This document shows positions 17,612-27,056 of a stretch of 64,000 bases of DNA, piece after piece. The notes under the pieces are model-generated. The model saw only the letters and a program-made list of their open reading frames with translations, was not told the DNA's origin and did not search any database. The stretch's first letter is position 1. The number at the start of each line of letters is the position of its first letter. The position numbers and the translations under genes are program-made. The DNA comes from Burkholderiales bacterium. GTDB taxonomy: Bacteria; Pseudomonadota; Gammaproteobacteria; Burkholderiales; Burkholderiaceae. Where the stretch lies: positions 62,001 through 126,000 of the forward strand of contig JAMFSK010000096.1 in the NCBI GenBank assembly GCA_026225235.1, written 5' to 3'.

Positions 17612-19402
17612 CTACGACCGCACGGGCGTGAAGCCGTCGGGACTCCAGTCCTCGCTCCCGACTCCGTGATGAACGAAAAAGAAACCTTCCGGATCGTAGC
17701 GATTCTTGATCGTCTTCAGTCGCTCATAGTGGGATCCCCAGAACGCTTCGCGCCAATCTCCGCGAAAGAAGTCAGTCTCTGAGATATAGGAGCCGCTTCG
17801 CGGCGATAACGCCTTGAGAACGGCAGCAGCCTTGGCGACATTTTCCGCATCACGACGCGCCTGCGCCATGTCAGGCGAGGCGATCGGGAGGCCCGCAAAC
17901 GGCGGCGCGCCGCCTGTAGCGACAATCATCAGACCGAAGGCATCGGCAACTTTCGGATTCATCGCGCACTGTCGCGCTTGGTCACTGACCTCCGGCGGTG
18001 CGCCTGCGAGCCCTTTGTTAACATGCAGTTCCACAGCCTGAAATTGGGCAGCCGCCACGAGCGCGTCAGCAAGTCGACCGCGTTGGCCCGGTTCGAGAAG
18101 GACCGCCGGGAGCCATTGCGACTCGTAGCCGTGCAGGAATAGCGAAGCCTGATCTCCATCGCCGCGCCACCAACCATGGTTGGGCGCGGCGTCAGTGCGC
18201 GGGTCTGGCACAAGTCCCGGGTTGGCCCCGAGGTCCCACCAGCGGCGTGCCGGGCCGGCGCCGACGTGAGGTTCCCCGTTCAACGCGAAATCCACTGGCG
18301 AGGCGCGCACCCAATCGATGAAAGATGCCCAGGCCGATTTTGCTTCATCGTCGCTAAGGCCTTGACAGACCATCGCCACGTGGATTGCGTCCTTGTCAAA
18401 GATGAGCTGCTCGCCCCAATGGGGGTTGAACAGATTTTCGGCGTAGTGATCAACCAATCGTCCGACCAGCCGCCGGTAAGCGTTAAGTGATGACGCGTTG
18501 ACCTTGAACTCAGCCCAGCCAAAACGTTCGGGCAAGTCATGGGTCTGTAAAGTCATCTTGGTCACCACCCCAAAACTGCCGCCACCTCCGCCTTTCAGCG
18601 CCCAGAAAAGGTCCGGTTCCTGAGATGCGTTGACCGTGCGGATGACGCCGTCAGCGGTGACGATCTCGGCTTGTAGCAGACCCGCGGCCGCCAATCCGTA
18701 GCGCTTCGAGAAAGACCCGAAACCACCGCCGAGAACCAGGCCGGCCACGCCCACGCTCGTACAGCCGCCGCCCTGAACGTATCGTCCCGCCTGAGTTGTG
18801 ACAGCACTGTAGACGTCGATCCACATGCAGCCTGCTTCGACCGTCACAGCCGGAGTCGGCGGTGCCGAGCAGCCAAATGGAACGAACGCGTCATGTAGAT
18901 CGATGCGGTTCATACCGCGGGTCCAGATCAGAAGAGAATCTGCCGCGTTCGAACCACCGAGGTAACTGTGGCCGCCACCTTTCACCACCATGCGTAAATT
19001 GTGTTGACGGACAAAATTGACGCCGGCGACCACGTCTTCGGTGGAACGAGCCGCCACCGCGTAGGCGCTCGCACTGGGCGTCCACGCGTCAAGCCACCCA
19101 GAGACCTGAGTGCCGCCAGGATCGTCGCCGAGCGCAATCGGATTTCGCGCTTCCTTGAGACTGACGAGGCAATGTTGCGTGAGGGGCGCTTCTGCGCAGG
19201 TCTGCCAGACTGTCCTTGGTTGCAACAAATTTCCGCGAACCGTTCGACTCAACTCCTCCCAATCCTTGGCTTCCGGCCACGCAGGATCGCCGGGCCGGAC
19301 GCGGCCCGCTCCAGGCACGGCAGGAAGCGCGTCAGCGAAGCTTGAGGTGCTGGCGAGAAACGGTAGGGCGGCGACCCCCTTTAGGAGACTTCGTCTGTTC
19401 AT
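17612..19402 (-). CDS. FAD-binding, BBE-domain oxidoreductase with Tat-like signal
   Basis: MNRRSLLKGVAALPFLAS leader; RMVVKGGGHSYLGG and GGGCTSVGVAGLVLGGGFG (His/Cys flavinylation motifs); C-terminal NRYDPEGFFFVHHGVGSE. Confidence 0.87.
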   Translation of the reverse strand: MNRRSLLKGVAALPFLASTSSFADALPAVPGAGRVRPGDPAWPEAKDWEELSRTVRGNLLQPRTVWQTCAEAPLTQHCLVSLKEARNPIALGDDPGGTQVSGWLDAWTPSASAYAVAARSTEDVVAGVNFVRQHNLRMVVKGGGHSYLGGSNAADSLLIWTRGMNRIDLHDAFVPFGCSAPPTPAVTVEAGCMWIDVYSAVTTQAGRYVQGGGCTSVGVAGLVLGGGFGSFSKRYGLAAAGLLQAEIVTADGVIRTVNASQEPDLFWALKGGGGGSFGVVTKMTLQTHDLPERFGWAEFKVNASSLNAYRRLVGRLVDHYAENLFNPHWGEQLIFDKDAIHVAMVCQGLSDDEAKSAWASFIDWVRASPVDFALNGEPHVGAGPARRWWDLGANPGLVPDPRTDAAPNHGWWRGDGDQASLFLHGYESQWLPAVLLEPGQRGRLADALVAAAQFQAVELHVNKGLAGAPPEVSDQARQCAMNPKVADAFGLMIVATGGAPPFAGLPIASPDMAQARRDAENVAKAAAVLKALSPRSGSYISETDFFRGDWREAFWGSHYERLKTIKNRYDPEGFFFVHHGVGSEDWSPDGFTPVRS

Positions 19403-19651
19403 AACCTCTCTTTTCCTCGACAAGGGGATTTGAACCGCGGCGGACAGCAAGCACCAGACGCCGGCTTCGCCACGCGCCAAATTTCTCCCGTGCTCAAAGC
19501 GGCTCCCGCCTCACCTAACTCCGGCAAGCGCTGGATATGGTAATCGCAAAAACTCGTAGGGGTCGAGGTGCAGAATGGGTTCAAACACATTCGTCTAAAG
19601 ATACGTCCCGAATTGCCATAAGACGGAATAATAGGAATTTGGGGCGAACGA

Positions 19652-20392
19652 ATGCATTCGATTATCAAGCTGGCGCCAATGGTAATAGCATTAAGCATTG
19701 GATTGGCTGGTTGCGCCGGGATGAACGAGGTAGACGCGATCAAATTAAGTTCAAACAAGTCGGTGACAGTTGTCTATCCAGGCAAGACAAGCTATGGCGC
19801 GGGCGCCGCGTCCGCGCCGCTCATCATCCCCGGGGGCATTGTGGCTGCGCTCATCACAGGTGCTGCCACCGGTGCTGCGAATGCGAGCGCTAGCAATACA
19901 AACAAAAAAGCCGAGACGTTCGATGAACTCGTAGCGGAGAAGGTCGGAGACACAAATCTCAATCGCCAATTCACCGGTGGTGTTGAGGACTCGCTCCGTG
20001 ACCATGGATATGTTGTGAACGAAGTCAGCGCAGACGCACCGACACTGCCGACGTTTACGCGCGACAAACACACCCAGTGGCAAGCAGAAGGACAGGCCTA
20101 TCGCGACAGTGACGCAGTGCTCATCATCAAAGTCTCGCCGGGCTATCAAGCTCCAGGACCTTTGAACTCGTATTCGCGGATGATCGTCGGCGAGATAGTC
20201 ATGTTTAAAGGGGACACGCATGAGGCGGTGCTGCGTCGACGGTTGTACTGGCAGAAGTTCACTGATCCCTACAGCTACGGCACGTACGCGTTCATTAAGG
20301 ATTTGCCGCACGCTATCAAGGGGTTGGATGAGGCAGAGTTGGCTCAAGTAGACACGTTCGACAAGGCTCTGACGGCCGTGCAACAACACTGA
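19652..20392 (+). CDS. Putative lipoprotein, unknown function
   Basis: MHSIIKLAPMVIALSIGLAGCAG lipobox; glycine/alanine-rich hydrophobic segment GAGAASAPLIIPGGIVAALITGAATGAANASAS. Confidence 0.7.
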   Translation: MHSIIKLAPMVIALSIGLAGCAGMNEVDAIKLSSNKSVTVVYPGKTSYGAGAASAPLIIPGGIVAALITGAATGAANASASNTNKKAETFDELVAEKVGDTNLNRQFTGGVEDSLRDHGYVVNEVSADAPTLPTFTRDKHTQWQAEGQAYRDSDAVLIIKVSPGYQAPGPLNSYSRMIVGEIVMFKGDTHEAVLRRRLYWQKFTDPYSYGTYAFIKDLPHAIKGLDEAELAQVDTFDKALTAVQQH

Positions 20393-20783
20393 ATGGGACG
20401 TCCGTCAGCGCCAGCATCGGAACTGCTGGACTTCTCTCTGCTGTTGAAAGCGACGCGTGTTGGCTGTCAGCAAGTGTCGACGCATTGCGGTTGGTCGGGG
20501 TCGAGCGCCGGGATCGGGCACGGATATCAGGGTTCTGCTGCGGTTATCACCATCAATCTCAACGGTATGGTGACGGGAGCTCTCGCGGCATGGCATGGCA
20601 TGGCAATATTCGCGCAGGCATCCTGGAGCATTCGGCATGGGATATCGTCGCGGGGTTCGGGATCGTCACTTGAAAGAGTGAGGCCAGGAAGGTCACGGTC
20701 TCAGCAGCCTGAAACCCCCAGGCGTAGAATGAGTCGGGTCTTCAGGTTCCTGTGACCTTCTTCCCCACTTTTCCTGGGTTTCC

Positions 20784-22004
20784 ATGTCTGAAGCGATTTC
20801 CCGTGCGCGTTCCGGGATCGACTGGCGTTTGTTGTTATTGCTAGGCATGCTGGCCGCGTGCGGTCCGCTTTCGGTGGACATGTATCTGCCCAGCCTTCCC
20901 GCTATCGCCAAGGCCTTTGTGGTCGACGAGGGCGCGGCGCAACTCACGCTGACCACCTATATGTTTGGCTTCGCAGTCGGCATGCTGCTCTACGGGCCGC
21001 TGTCCGATGCGTATGGCAGGCGTCCCATCCTGCTGATCGGTGTCGGGCTGTACGTGGTCGCCACCCTGGCCTGCGCACTTGCCTTCGGCATTGACGACCT
21101 GACGACGATGCGCTTCTTCCAGGCGCTTGGCGCCGGCGCCGCCTCGGTACTCGCACGCGCCGTCGCGCGCGATGTTCACGGGCCGCTCGATGCGGCCAGA
21201 ACACTCTCGATGATGGCAATGATCACGGCCATCGGCCCGCTACTCGCACCGCTAGTCGGCGGCCAACTGCTGTTGCTCGGCGGCTGGCGGATGGTGTTTG
21301 TGCTTCTGACTCTGATCGGCATCGCCGCGTTCGCCGCGGTGTACTACCGCGTGCAGGAAAGTTGGCCGTTGGAAAAGCGGGCAGAGAACGCATTGCAGAC
21401 GTCGTTCACGGCCTACGGCAAATTGCTGCGCGACCCGCTGGTCTGGGGCCACACGCTATGCGGAGGAGCGGCTTTCGCCGCCATGTTCGCATACATCACG
21501 GCTACGCCCTTCGTCTACATCGAGTACTTCGGCGTATCGGCCCAGCATTACGGCTTTCTGTTCGGCATCAATATCGTCGGCATTATTCTCGGCAACTTTC
21601 TGAACACCCGCTGGGTCGGCCGGATCGGTACGTTGCGCATCATCGGTATCGCGGCCGGCGTGTCTTGCGTCGCGTCGTTCGCCGTATCGTTGTTCTGCCT
21701 GACAGGCCTCGGCGGGCTCGCCGCGATCGCAACGGGTTTGTTCTTTGTTGTAGGGGTCAACGGCGTGCTCGGTGCAAACTGCACCACCGATCTCATGCAT
21801 CGCTATCCGATCAACGCGGGTGCTGGCGCAGCGCTCTTTGGCTGCTCGCAGTTCGCCTCGGGCGCTATCGCGAGTATCGCGGTCGGCCTGCTCAGTGACG
21901 GCACGCCCTATGCGATGGGGGTGGTCGTTGGCGTCAGCGGTGTGTTGTGCGTAATCGGTCGAACGATGGTGCTACGCCTGCATGATCGGCCCGCGCTTGC
22001 CTGA
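20784..22004 (+). CDS. Bcr/CflA-type multidrug MFS efflux transporter
   Basis: LGMLAACGPLSVDMYLPSLPAIAKAF...LLYGPLSDAYGRRPILLIGVGLYVVATLACALAFGIDDLTTMRFFQALGAGAASVLARAVARD. Confidence 0.88.
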   Translation: MSEAISRARSGIDWRLLLLLGMLAACGPLSVDMYLPSLPAIAKAFVVDEGAAQLTLTTYMFGFAVGMLLYGPLSDAYGRRPILLIGVGLYVVATLACALAFGIDDLTTMRFFQALGAGAASVLARAVARDVHGPLDAARTLSMMAMITAIGPLLAPLVGGQLLLLGGWRMVFVLLTLIGIAAFAAVYYRVQESWPLEKRAENALQTSFTAYGKLLRDPLVWGHTLCGGAAFAAMFAYITATPFVYIEYFGVSAQHYGFLFGINIVGIILGNFLNTRWVGRIGTLRIIGIAAGVSCVASFAVSLFCLTGLGGLAAIATGLFFVVGVNGVLGANCTTDLMHRYPINAGAGAALFGCSQFASGAIASIAVGLLSDGTPYAMGVVVGVSGVLCVIGRTMVLRLHDRPALA

Positions 22005-22056
22005 GCCGGACGCTGTTGGCGCAGCCAACGCCTGCTCCTCTCACGCGACCCTCAAC

Positions 22057-22194
22057 TCAGAGCACGCCTGCGAGCACGACAATCAAGCCCAGTAGCGCGA
22101 TCGAGACGAGCATCCCTGCCATCATTGCGACCAGCACAAGGGCAAGCACCAGACTGGTTTTCAGAACGTCTGAGAGTGTCACTGAAGTTCGCAC
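22057..22194 (-). CDS. Possible 45-aa membrane protein (GTG start)
   Basis: Manual translation: (V)RTSVTLSDVLKTSLVLALVLVAMMAGMLVSIALLGLIVVLAGVL*; strongly hydrophobic, in the gap between two larger genes; no clear RBS. Confidence 0.3.
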   Translation of the reverse strand: MRTSVTLSDVLKTSLVLALVLVAMMAGMLVSIALLGLIVVLAGVL

Positions 22195-22342
22195 AGGGAT
22201 GGACTAAATTGGTCGGCAAGCACGGATCTTAAAACAGATAACCGCGATCGCGCCCGGCACCAAAATTGTCTGGCCAATTTGCGCTCCCAGTGGATTTTGT
22301 TCCCGGTCCACTTAACCTGTAAGGACAGCACTGCCCGTTGTT

Positions 22343-22975
22343 TCAGGCAACCGGCTTGCGCCACACACTGGCGAGCCACGGTTGCCTCTCGCGCGGCAAG
22401 CCGGGGGGGCGGTAATAGTGCTCGATTTCGGCGAAGCCTGCGTCCGCCATATGGAGGCGCCATGCGTCGAGATCATGGAAGACGCCGTAACGGCCCTGGT
22501 TCCAGCCCTCCTGGTTCGCACCGCGCGGGTTAGAGCTGAACAGCACACCACCGGACTTGAGCGTTGTGTGCAATTGCAGCAACACACTCGGCAAGGCCTG
22601 ACTCGGAACATGGAACAGCGTGGCGTTGGCGAAGATGCCGTCAAAGTGCGCGTCCGGTAACGCCAGATGCAGGAAATCCTGATGCCAGACATCGCAGCCG
22701 GTCGCCTCTCGCGCCATCGCAACGAAGCGCTCAGAACCATCGAGGCCGATCGCGCGATGGCCCAGCGCGGTAAAAATCTTGAGATCTCGCCCCGGCCCAC
22801 AGCCGAAATCCAGAATCGTAAGAGGCGACTCGGCGTCGGTATGGCGCAGTAGCGCTGAGATGTTCTGCGTGACGTCATGGTCGCAGGTACCGTTGCGGAA
22901 TTCTTCTGCGTGCGTGTCGTAATGTTGCAACGTGACAGCACTGATTTTATCGAGGTCGCGAGGGTCAAGTTCCAT
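22343..22975 (-). CDS. Class I SAM-dependent methyltransferase
   Basis: LTILDFGCGPGRDLKIFTALGHRAIGLDGSERFVAMAREATGCDVWHQDFLHLALPDAHFDGIFANATLFHV. Confidence 0.9.
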   Translation of the reverse strand: MELDPRDLDKISAVTLQHYDTHAEEFRNGTCDHDVTQNISALLRHTDAESPLTILDFGCGPGRDLKIFTALGHRAIGLDGSERFVAMAREATGCDVWHQDFLHLALPDAHFDGIFANATLFHVPSQALPSVLLQLHTTLKSGGVLFSSNPRGANQEGWNQGRYGVFHDLDAWRLHMADAGFAEIEHYYRPPGLPRERQPWLASVWRKPVA

Positions 22976-23286
22976 ACGCGAAGTATATCTTGGGGCTTTT
23001 GCCGCACGACCAGCTCGTCCTTCGGATGTCGTCGATGGCGCTAGGTTGTGAACCAGAGAGTCGAATCTGAAAGCAACTGAAACGGGTCAGCAAGGCGCGT
23101 GCTCAACGAGGCCTTGACCCGCTAGATGAAACTTATCGAGGGATTGACGGCGCACGTGCGCCGCTTCCACCGCGTTTGACACAAACCTCGTACACTCTCT
23201 CGGTGCCCCAGTCGCCATCGATCCACGGTTCCGACGACTCGCGTTACGTCACATCGCTCCACACACAAAACCACTCTGTCGCCAAC

Positions 23287-24039
23287 ATGTCTGCCATGGG
23301 AAACAACCTCTCTACCCGCATTACCCTCGAACAAAGCCGAGTCGTCGTAGTCGGCGGCACCTCAGGCATCGGCTTTGCCGTAGCCGAAGCTGCTGCGCAC
23401 GCGGGGGCCGAAGTCATCGTCGCTTCGAGCAATCCGGAGCGCGTCGCGGTCGCCCTGAAAAGGCTTCCCGAAGGCACGCGTGGTGAGTCGTTTGATGTGA
23501 CCGACGAGACGCAGATGAGCGCCTTCTTCGCGCGCGTCGGCGCATTCGACCACCTCGTCTACACGGCAGGGGAATCACTGCTCTTGCAGACCCTGGCCGA
23601 ACTCAGCATCGAAGCCGCTCAGCAGGCTTTCGAAGTGCGTTATTGGGGCGCGCTCAAGGCAGTTAAATATGCAACGCCCCTGATCCGCAAGGGTGGCTCG
23701 ATCACCCTGACCAGTGGCGTAGCCTCGACGCGTCCGCTGCCTGCATGGACGATCGCGTCCAGTATCCTGGGTGCGATGGAATCGCTCACGCGCGCACTCG
23801 CCGTCGAGCTCGCACCCCTGCGTGTGAATGCTGTGGCACCTGGCGTTCTGCGTACGGACATGTGGAATAGCATGAGCGAAACTGATCGCGAAGGCCTCTA
23901 CACCTTTATCGCCGAAAAGATGCCGGTACAGCGGGTCGGAGAAGCGAGCGACGTAGCGCAAACGTATCTTCACCTGATGCAGCAGGGCTACAGCACCGGG
24001 CAAGTCGTCGTTGTCGACGGTGGTCACGTACTCGTCTAA
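23287..24039 (+). CDS. SDR-family oxidoreductase
   Basis: SRVVVVGGTSGIGFAVAEAAAHAGAEVIVASSNPERV...VVDGGHVLV. Confidence 0.85.
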   Translation: MSAMGNNLSTRITLEQSRVVVVGGTSGIGFAVAEAAAHAGAEVIVASSNPERVAVALKRLPEGTRGESFDVTDETQMSAFFARVGAFDHLVYTAGESLLLQTLAELSIEAAQQAFEVRYWGALKAVKYATPLIRKGGSITLTSGVASTRPLPAWTIASSILGAMESLTRALAVELAPLRVNAVAPGVLRTDMWNSMSETDREGLYTFIAEKMPVQRVGEASDVAQTYLHLMQQGYSTGQVVVVDGGHVLV

Positions 24040-24268
24040 CGGACCGCGTTTCCCCGGCAGCGGGGATCCAGGGCCATCGGCCGTTGGCGCGATGCCTTGG
24101 GTTCTCCCGCTAGCATGAAAGCGAGCGCATATCCGGTTGGGACCACCCCATTCCGTGCCCCCGCCGGCTCAATGAACGCTGTTCCGCAACTCAATCTGAA
24201 TCACGCAAACACGAACTGCAAGTTCAATCCGTTATTCCCGGCTGATCTACTGTCCTTCTGCCATTCGA

Positions 24269-24550
24269 TTACTGACTGTTTTGCGCCAACGCACCCGCCT
24301 GACGTTGAGCCTTGCGGTCCGCCAGTCGCTGTTCGGCAGCCTGGAGATTCTGCGGATAATAATTGTCATTGGCGGCCCAATCGTATCCAACCGATTCAAG
24401 CGCTGCCAAATGATGCCGAACTTGCGCGCGTGTCACTTGAGTAGACGGCTGGCTGTCATCCGCCGCCACGGCCGACTGAGCCGTCGCTGCCAGCAAGCCT
24501 GCACACAGTGCGAGCGTACTCGCGGCCTTGATCATCGTATTGAGTTTCAT
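24269..24550 (-). CDS. DUF4148 domain-containing exported protein
   Basis: MKLNTMIKAASTLALCAGLLAATAQSAVAADDSQPSTQVTRAQVRHHLAALESVGYDWAANDNYYPQNLQAAEQRLADRK. Confidence 0.85.
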   Translation of the reverse strand: MKLNTMIKAASTLALCAGLLAATAQSAVAADDSQPSTQVTRAQVRHHLAALESVGYDWAANDNYYPQNLQAAEQRLADRKAQRQAGALAQNSQ

Positions 24551-24610
24551 CTTGGACTCCGGTTTCAATATAGGTTTCAGCGCAATACCCTGACCGTTGA
24601 GATTCTTTAA

Positions 24611-24628
24611 CCGGATTTTAAAATCCGG
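24611..24628. promoter_or_regulatory. Perfect 18-bp palindrome upstream of DUF4148 gene
   Basis: CCGGATTTTAAAATCCGG between the DUF4148 start (24550) and the divergent response-regulator gene. Confidence 0.55.
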
Positions 24629-24857
24629 AATCACGTCAATCGGGTCGATAAATCCATCGTAGCGCCAAGCCGCCTTACATGCACCGGAGTCAGATTAAAA
24701 ATTTATAATCAATGAAATACAAATGTAATTCGAGAAAATGCGCGATATCTATTTTGTACCATCAACATTCCTTTACTTCAAGTAAATCATTTCGGGATAA
24801 AATCGAGCTGTTGATATAGGTCGCCGCACTTGCAAAAAGGCATTCCGGAATTCATGG

Positions 24858-25571
24858 ATGATGAACACGTCGACACCCAGGGGCGATCCCCGGCAGCGCA
24901 TTCTCGTCGTTGAGGACGACCTCACGACGGCGCGCGAAATCGGCCGTTGCCTCGAAGAGCGCGGCTTTGAGGTCGAACTCGTCGCCTCGGGCCAGGAGGC
25001 GTTGCGCCGCGCACTTGCGGGCGGCTACGACGCGATGACGCTCGACCGGATGCTCCCCGATGCAGACGGCATCATGATCGTGCGTTCGCTCCGTGAGGCC
25101 GGGTACGACCTGCCCGTGTTGATGATCAGCGCCCTGTCCGATATCGATGAAAAAGTCCGGGGGCTGAAGGCGGGTGGCGACGACTATCTGACCAAGCCCT
25201 ACCACCCCGACGAACTCGCGATCCGGCTCGAAGTCATGCTCCGGCGCAAGGAAGGCGCGCAGGCGCAAAGCGAGAAGATCCTGCGGTTCGGCACGCTCGA
25301 ACTCGATCAGGTCCGGCACGTCGCCCGACGCGCGGGCCGGCTCATCGACCTCAGCGCGGCCGAGTACCGTCTGCTGCTCTTCATGATGGAACGCAGTCGC
25401 CGCACATTGAGCCGTGCCATGATCTTCGAGGGCGTCTGGGGCTATCGCTTCGATCCCGGCACGAATGTCATCGATGTTCATATCGCGCGCCTGCGCAAGA
25501 AGATTGATGTAGCCGGCGAAGAACCGCTGTTCCACACCCTGCGCAATCAGGGCTATAGGCTTGGGGCCTGA
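24858..25571 (+). CDS. OmpR/PhoB-family response regulator
   Basis: RILVVEDDLTTAREIGRCLEERG...TLDRMLPDADGIMIVRSLRE...DDYLTKPY; C-terminal wHTH LSAAEYRLLLFMMERSRRTLSRAMIFEGVWGYRFDPGTNVIDVHIARLRKKID. Confidence 0.93.
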   Translation: MMNTSTPRGDPRQRILVVEDDLTTAREIGRCLEERGFEVELVASGQEALRRALAGGYDAMTLDRMLPDADGIMIVRSLREAGYDLPVLMISALSDIDEKVRGLKAGGDDYLTKPYHPDELAIRLEVMLRRKEGAQAQSEKILRFGTLELDQVRHVARRAGRLIDLSAAEYRLLLFMMERSRRTLSRAMIFEGVWGYRFDPGTNVIDVHIARLRKKIDVAGEEPLFHTLRNQGYRLGA

Positions 25572-25572
25572 T

Positions 25573-26988
25573 ATGCGCCGGTTCAGATCTTCCGCCGTCA
25601 ACCTGCTCCTCGCCTACCTCGCGATCTTTATACTGGCGACAGCAGTCATGTCCGGCTTCGTCTACTGGCGTTCGTCGCAGGGGCTATACGTCCAGGCTGA
25701 TTCGATCCTGCTCTGGGAATCGCGATACTTCGACGGATTCAAAGGTGCCGAGCTTCCGGCTGAGATCAGCAACCGGATCACTCACCAGCGTCGCGACAAC
25801 TTCTACGGGCTGTTCGATGCGAATGGCACCGCCATCGCGGGCAACATCGCTGTGCTACCTGCTCCGTTGCTGACCAGCGATACAGCGCAGATGGGCAACC
25901 GTCGGTTGCAGATCACCGGCCGTGCCGACGCACCGCTCGCACGCGTCAACGTCACGCGTCTCGCCGATGGCGATCGACTCGTCATTGCACGCGACCTCGA
26001 CGAGGTCATGCGTCTGCGTCGCTCGATCCTCGACAGTCTGCTGTGGGGCGATGCTCTCGCGCTCGTGGTCTGCGTGCTGGCCGGCGTCGCCCTGTCGATC
26101 CGGCAGGCGAAGCGGGTCGGACAGGTCGTCGAGATCGCCGAACAGATCTCGAACGGCGAGCTCCACCTGCGCTTTCCCGACCGAAAGAACGACGAGATCG
26201 ACCGGCTCTCCCAGGTGATCAACCAGATGCTCTCGCGCATCGAGCGCCTGATGGGCGAAGTCAAGAGCACTTGCGACAACATCGCGCACGACCTGCGCTC
26301 GCCACTCGGACGCGCACGCGCGTCACTCGCCCGATCGCTCGAAGTGCCCGGGCAGGATAGCCGGCAATACGTCGAACAGGCACTCGCTGAGACCGACGAC
26401 ACGCTCGCGCGCTTTGGCGCGCTGCTGCGGATCTCGGAGGTCGAAGCGCGCCGCAGACGCAGCGGATTCCAGCAGATCGATCTCGCCGGCCTCGTCAAGC
26501 AGGTCGAAGAGGTCGTTGAGCCAGTGCTCGCGGAACGCGGTATCGCCTTTGTATGTGACTTGCCGGCCGAGTCGCCGATCGAAGCGGATGGGGGGTTGTT
26601 GTTCGAGGCGATCTATAACGTCGTCGACAACGCGGTCAAATTCACACCCGCGAATGGCAGGATCGAGGCGCGGCTCGTGAATACCACGGCCGGCCCCGCA
26701 TTAACCATCTGCGACAACGGGCCAGGCATCCCTCAACACGAGATCGCGCTGCTCGGGCAACGCTTCTATCGAGGTGCCGGCGCATCGGGCGTGCCGGGCT
26801 CGGGGCTCGGGCTCAGCCTCGTGAGCGCAGTGTTGAGACTTCACGGATTCTCACTGTCGATCACGAGCGAAGCGCCCGGCACCTGCGTGCGGATGGAGTG
26901 TTGGCAGCACGATGCACGAAGCCTCGCGCAACCGCACTCAGAGTCCGTTGCACCGGAGGACACGCAGGAAAAACGAGCCGTTTTCTGA
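25573..26988 (+). CDS. Sensor histidine kinase
   Basis: Two TM segments, HAMP, H-box IAHDLRSPLGRARASL, N-box YNVVDNAVKFTP, ICDNGPGIP; ATG overlaps the RR stop region. Confidence 0.92.
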   Translation: MRRFRSSAVNLLLAYLAIFILATAVMSGFVYWRSSQGLYVQADSILLWESRYFDGFKGAELPAEISNRITHQRRDNFYGLFDANGTAIAGNIAVLPAPLLTSDTAQMGNRRLQITGRADAPLARVNVTRLADGDRLVIARDLDEVMRLRRSILDSLLWGDALALVVCVLAGVALSIRQAKRVGQVVEIAEQISNGELHLRFPDRKNDEIDRLSQVINQMLSRIERLMGEVKSTCDNIAHDLRSPLGRARASLARSLEVPGQDSRQYVEQALAETDDTLARFGALLRISEVEARRRRSGFQQIDLAGLVKQVEEVVEPVLAERGIAFVCDLPAESPIEADGGLLFEAIYNVVDNAVKFTPANGRIEARLVNTTAGPALTICDNGPGIPQHEIALLGQRFYRGAGASGVPGSGLGLSLVSAVLRLHGFSLSITSEAPGTCVRMECWQHDARSLAQPHSESVAPEDTQEKRAVF

Positions 26989-27015
26989 AGCGAGCCCGAC
27001 ACTCGTAGCAAAAGC

Positions 27016-27042
27016 GGCAAAGCAATCAACGATTGCTTTGCC
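27016..27042. terminator. Bidirectional terminator-like hairpin between convergent genes
   Basis: GGCAAAGCAATC (27016-27027) AAC GATTGCTTTGCC (27031-27042): 12-bp perfect stem, 3-nt loop. Confidence 0.6.
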
Positions 27043-27056
27043 CGTTGGACACACCC

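Noticed and set aside
20587-20605. Short GGCAT tandem repeat
   Set aside because: Under four copies of a 5-mer in an intergenic gap; likely chance, no structure or ORF associated.
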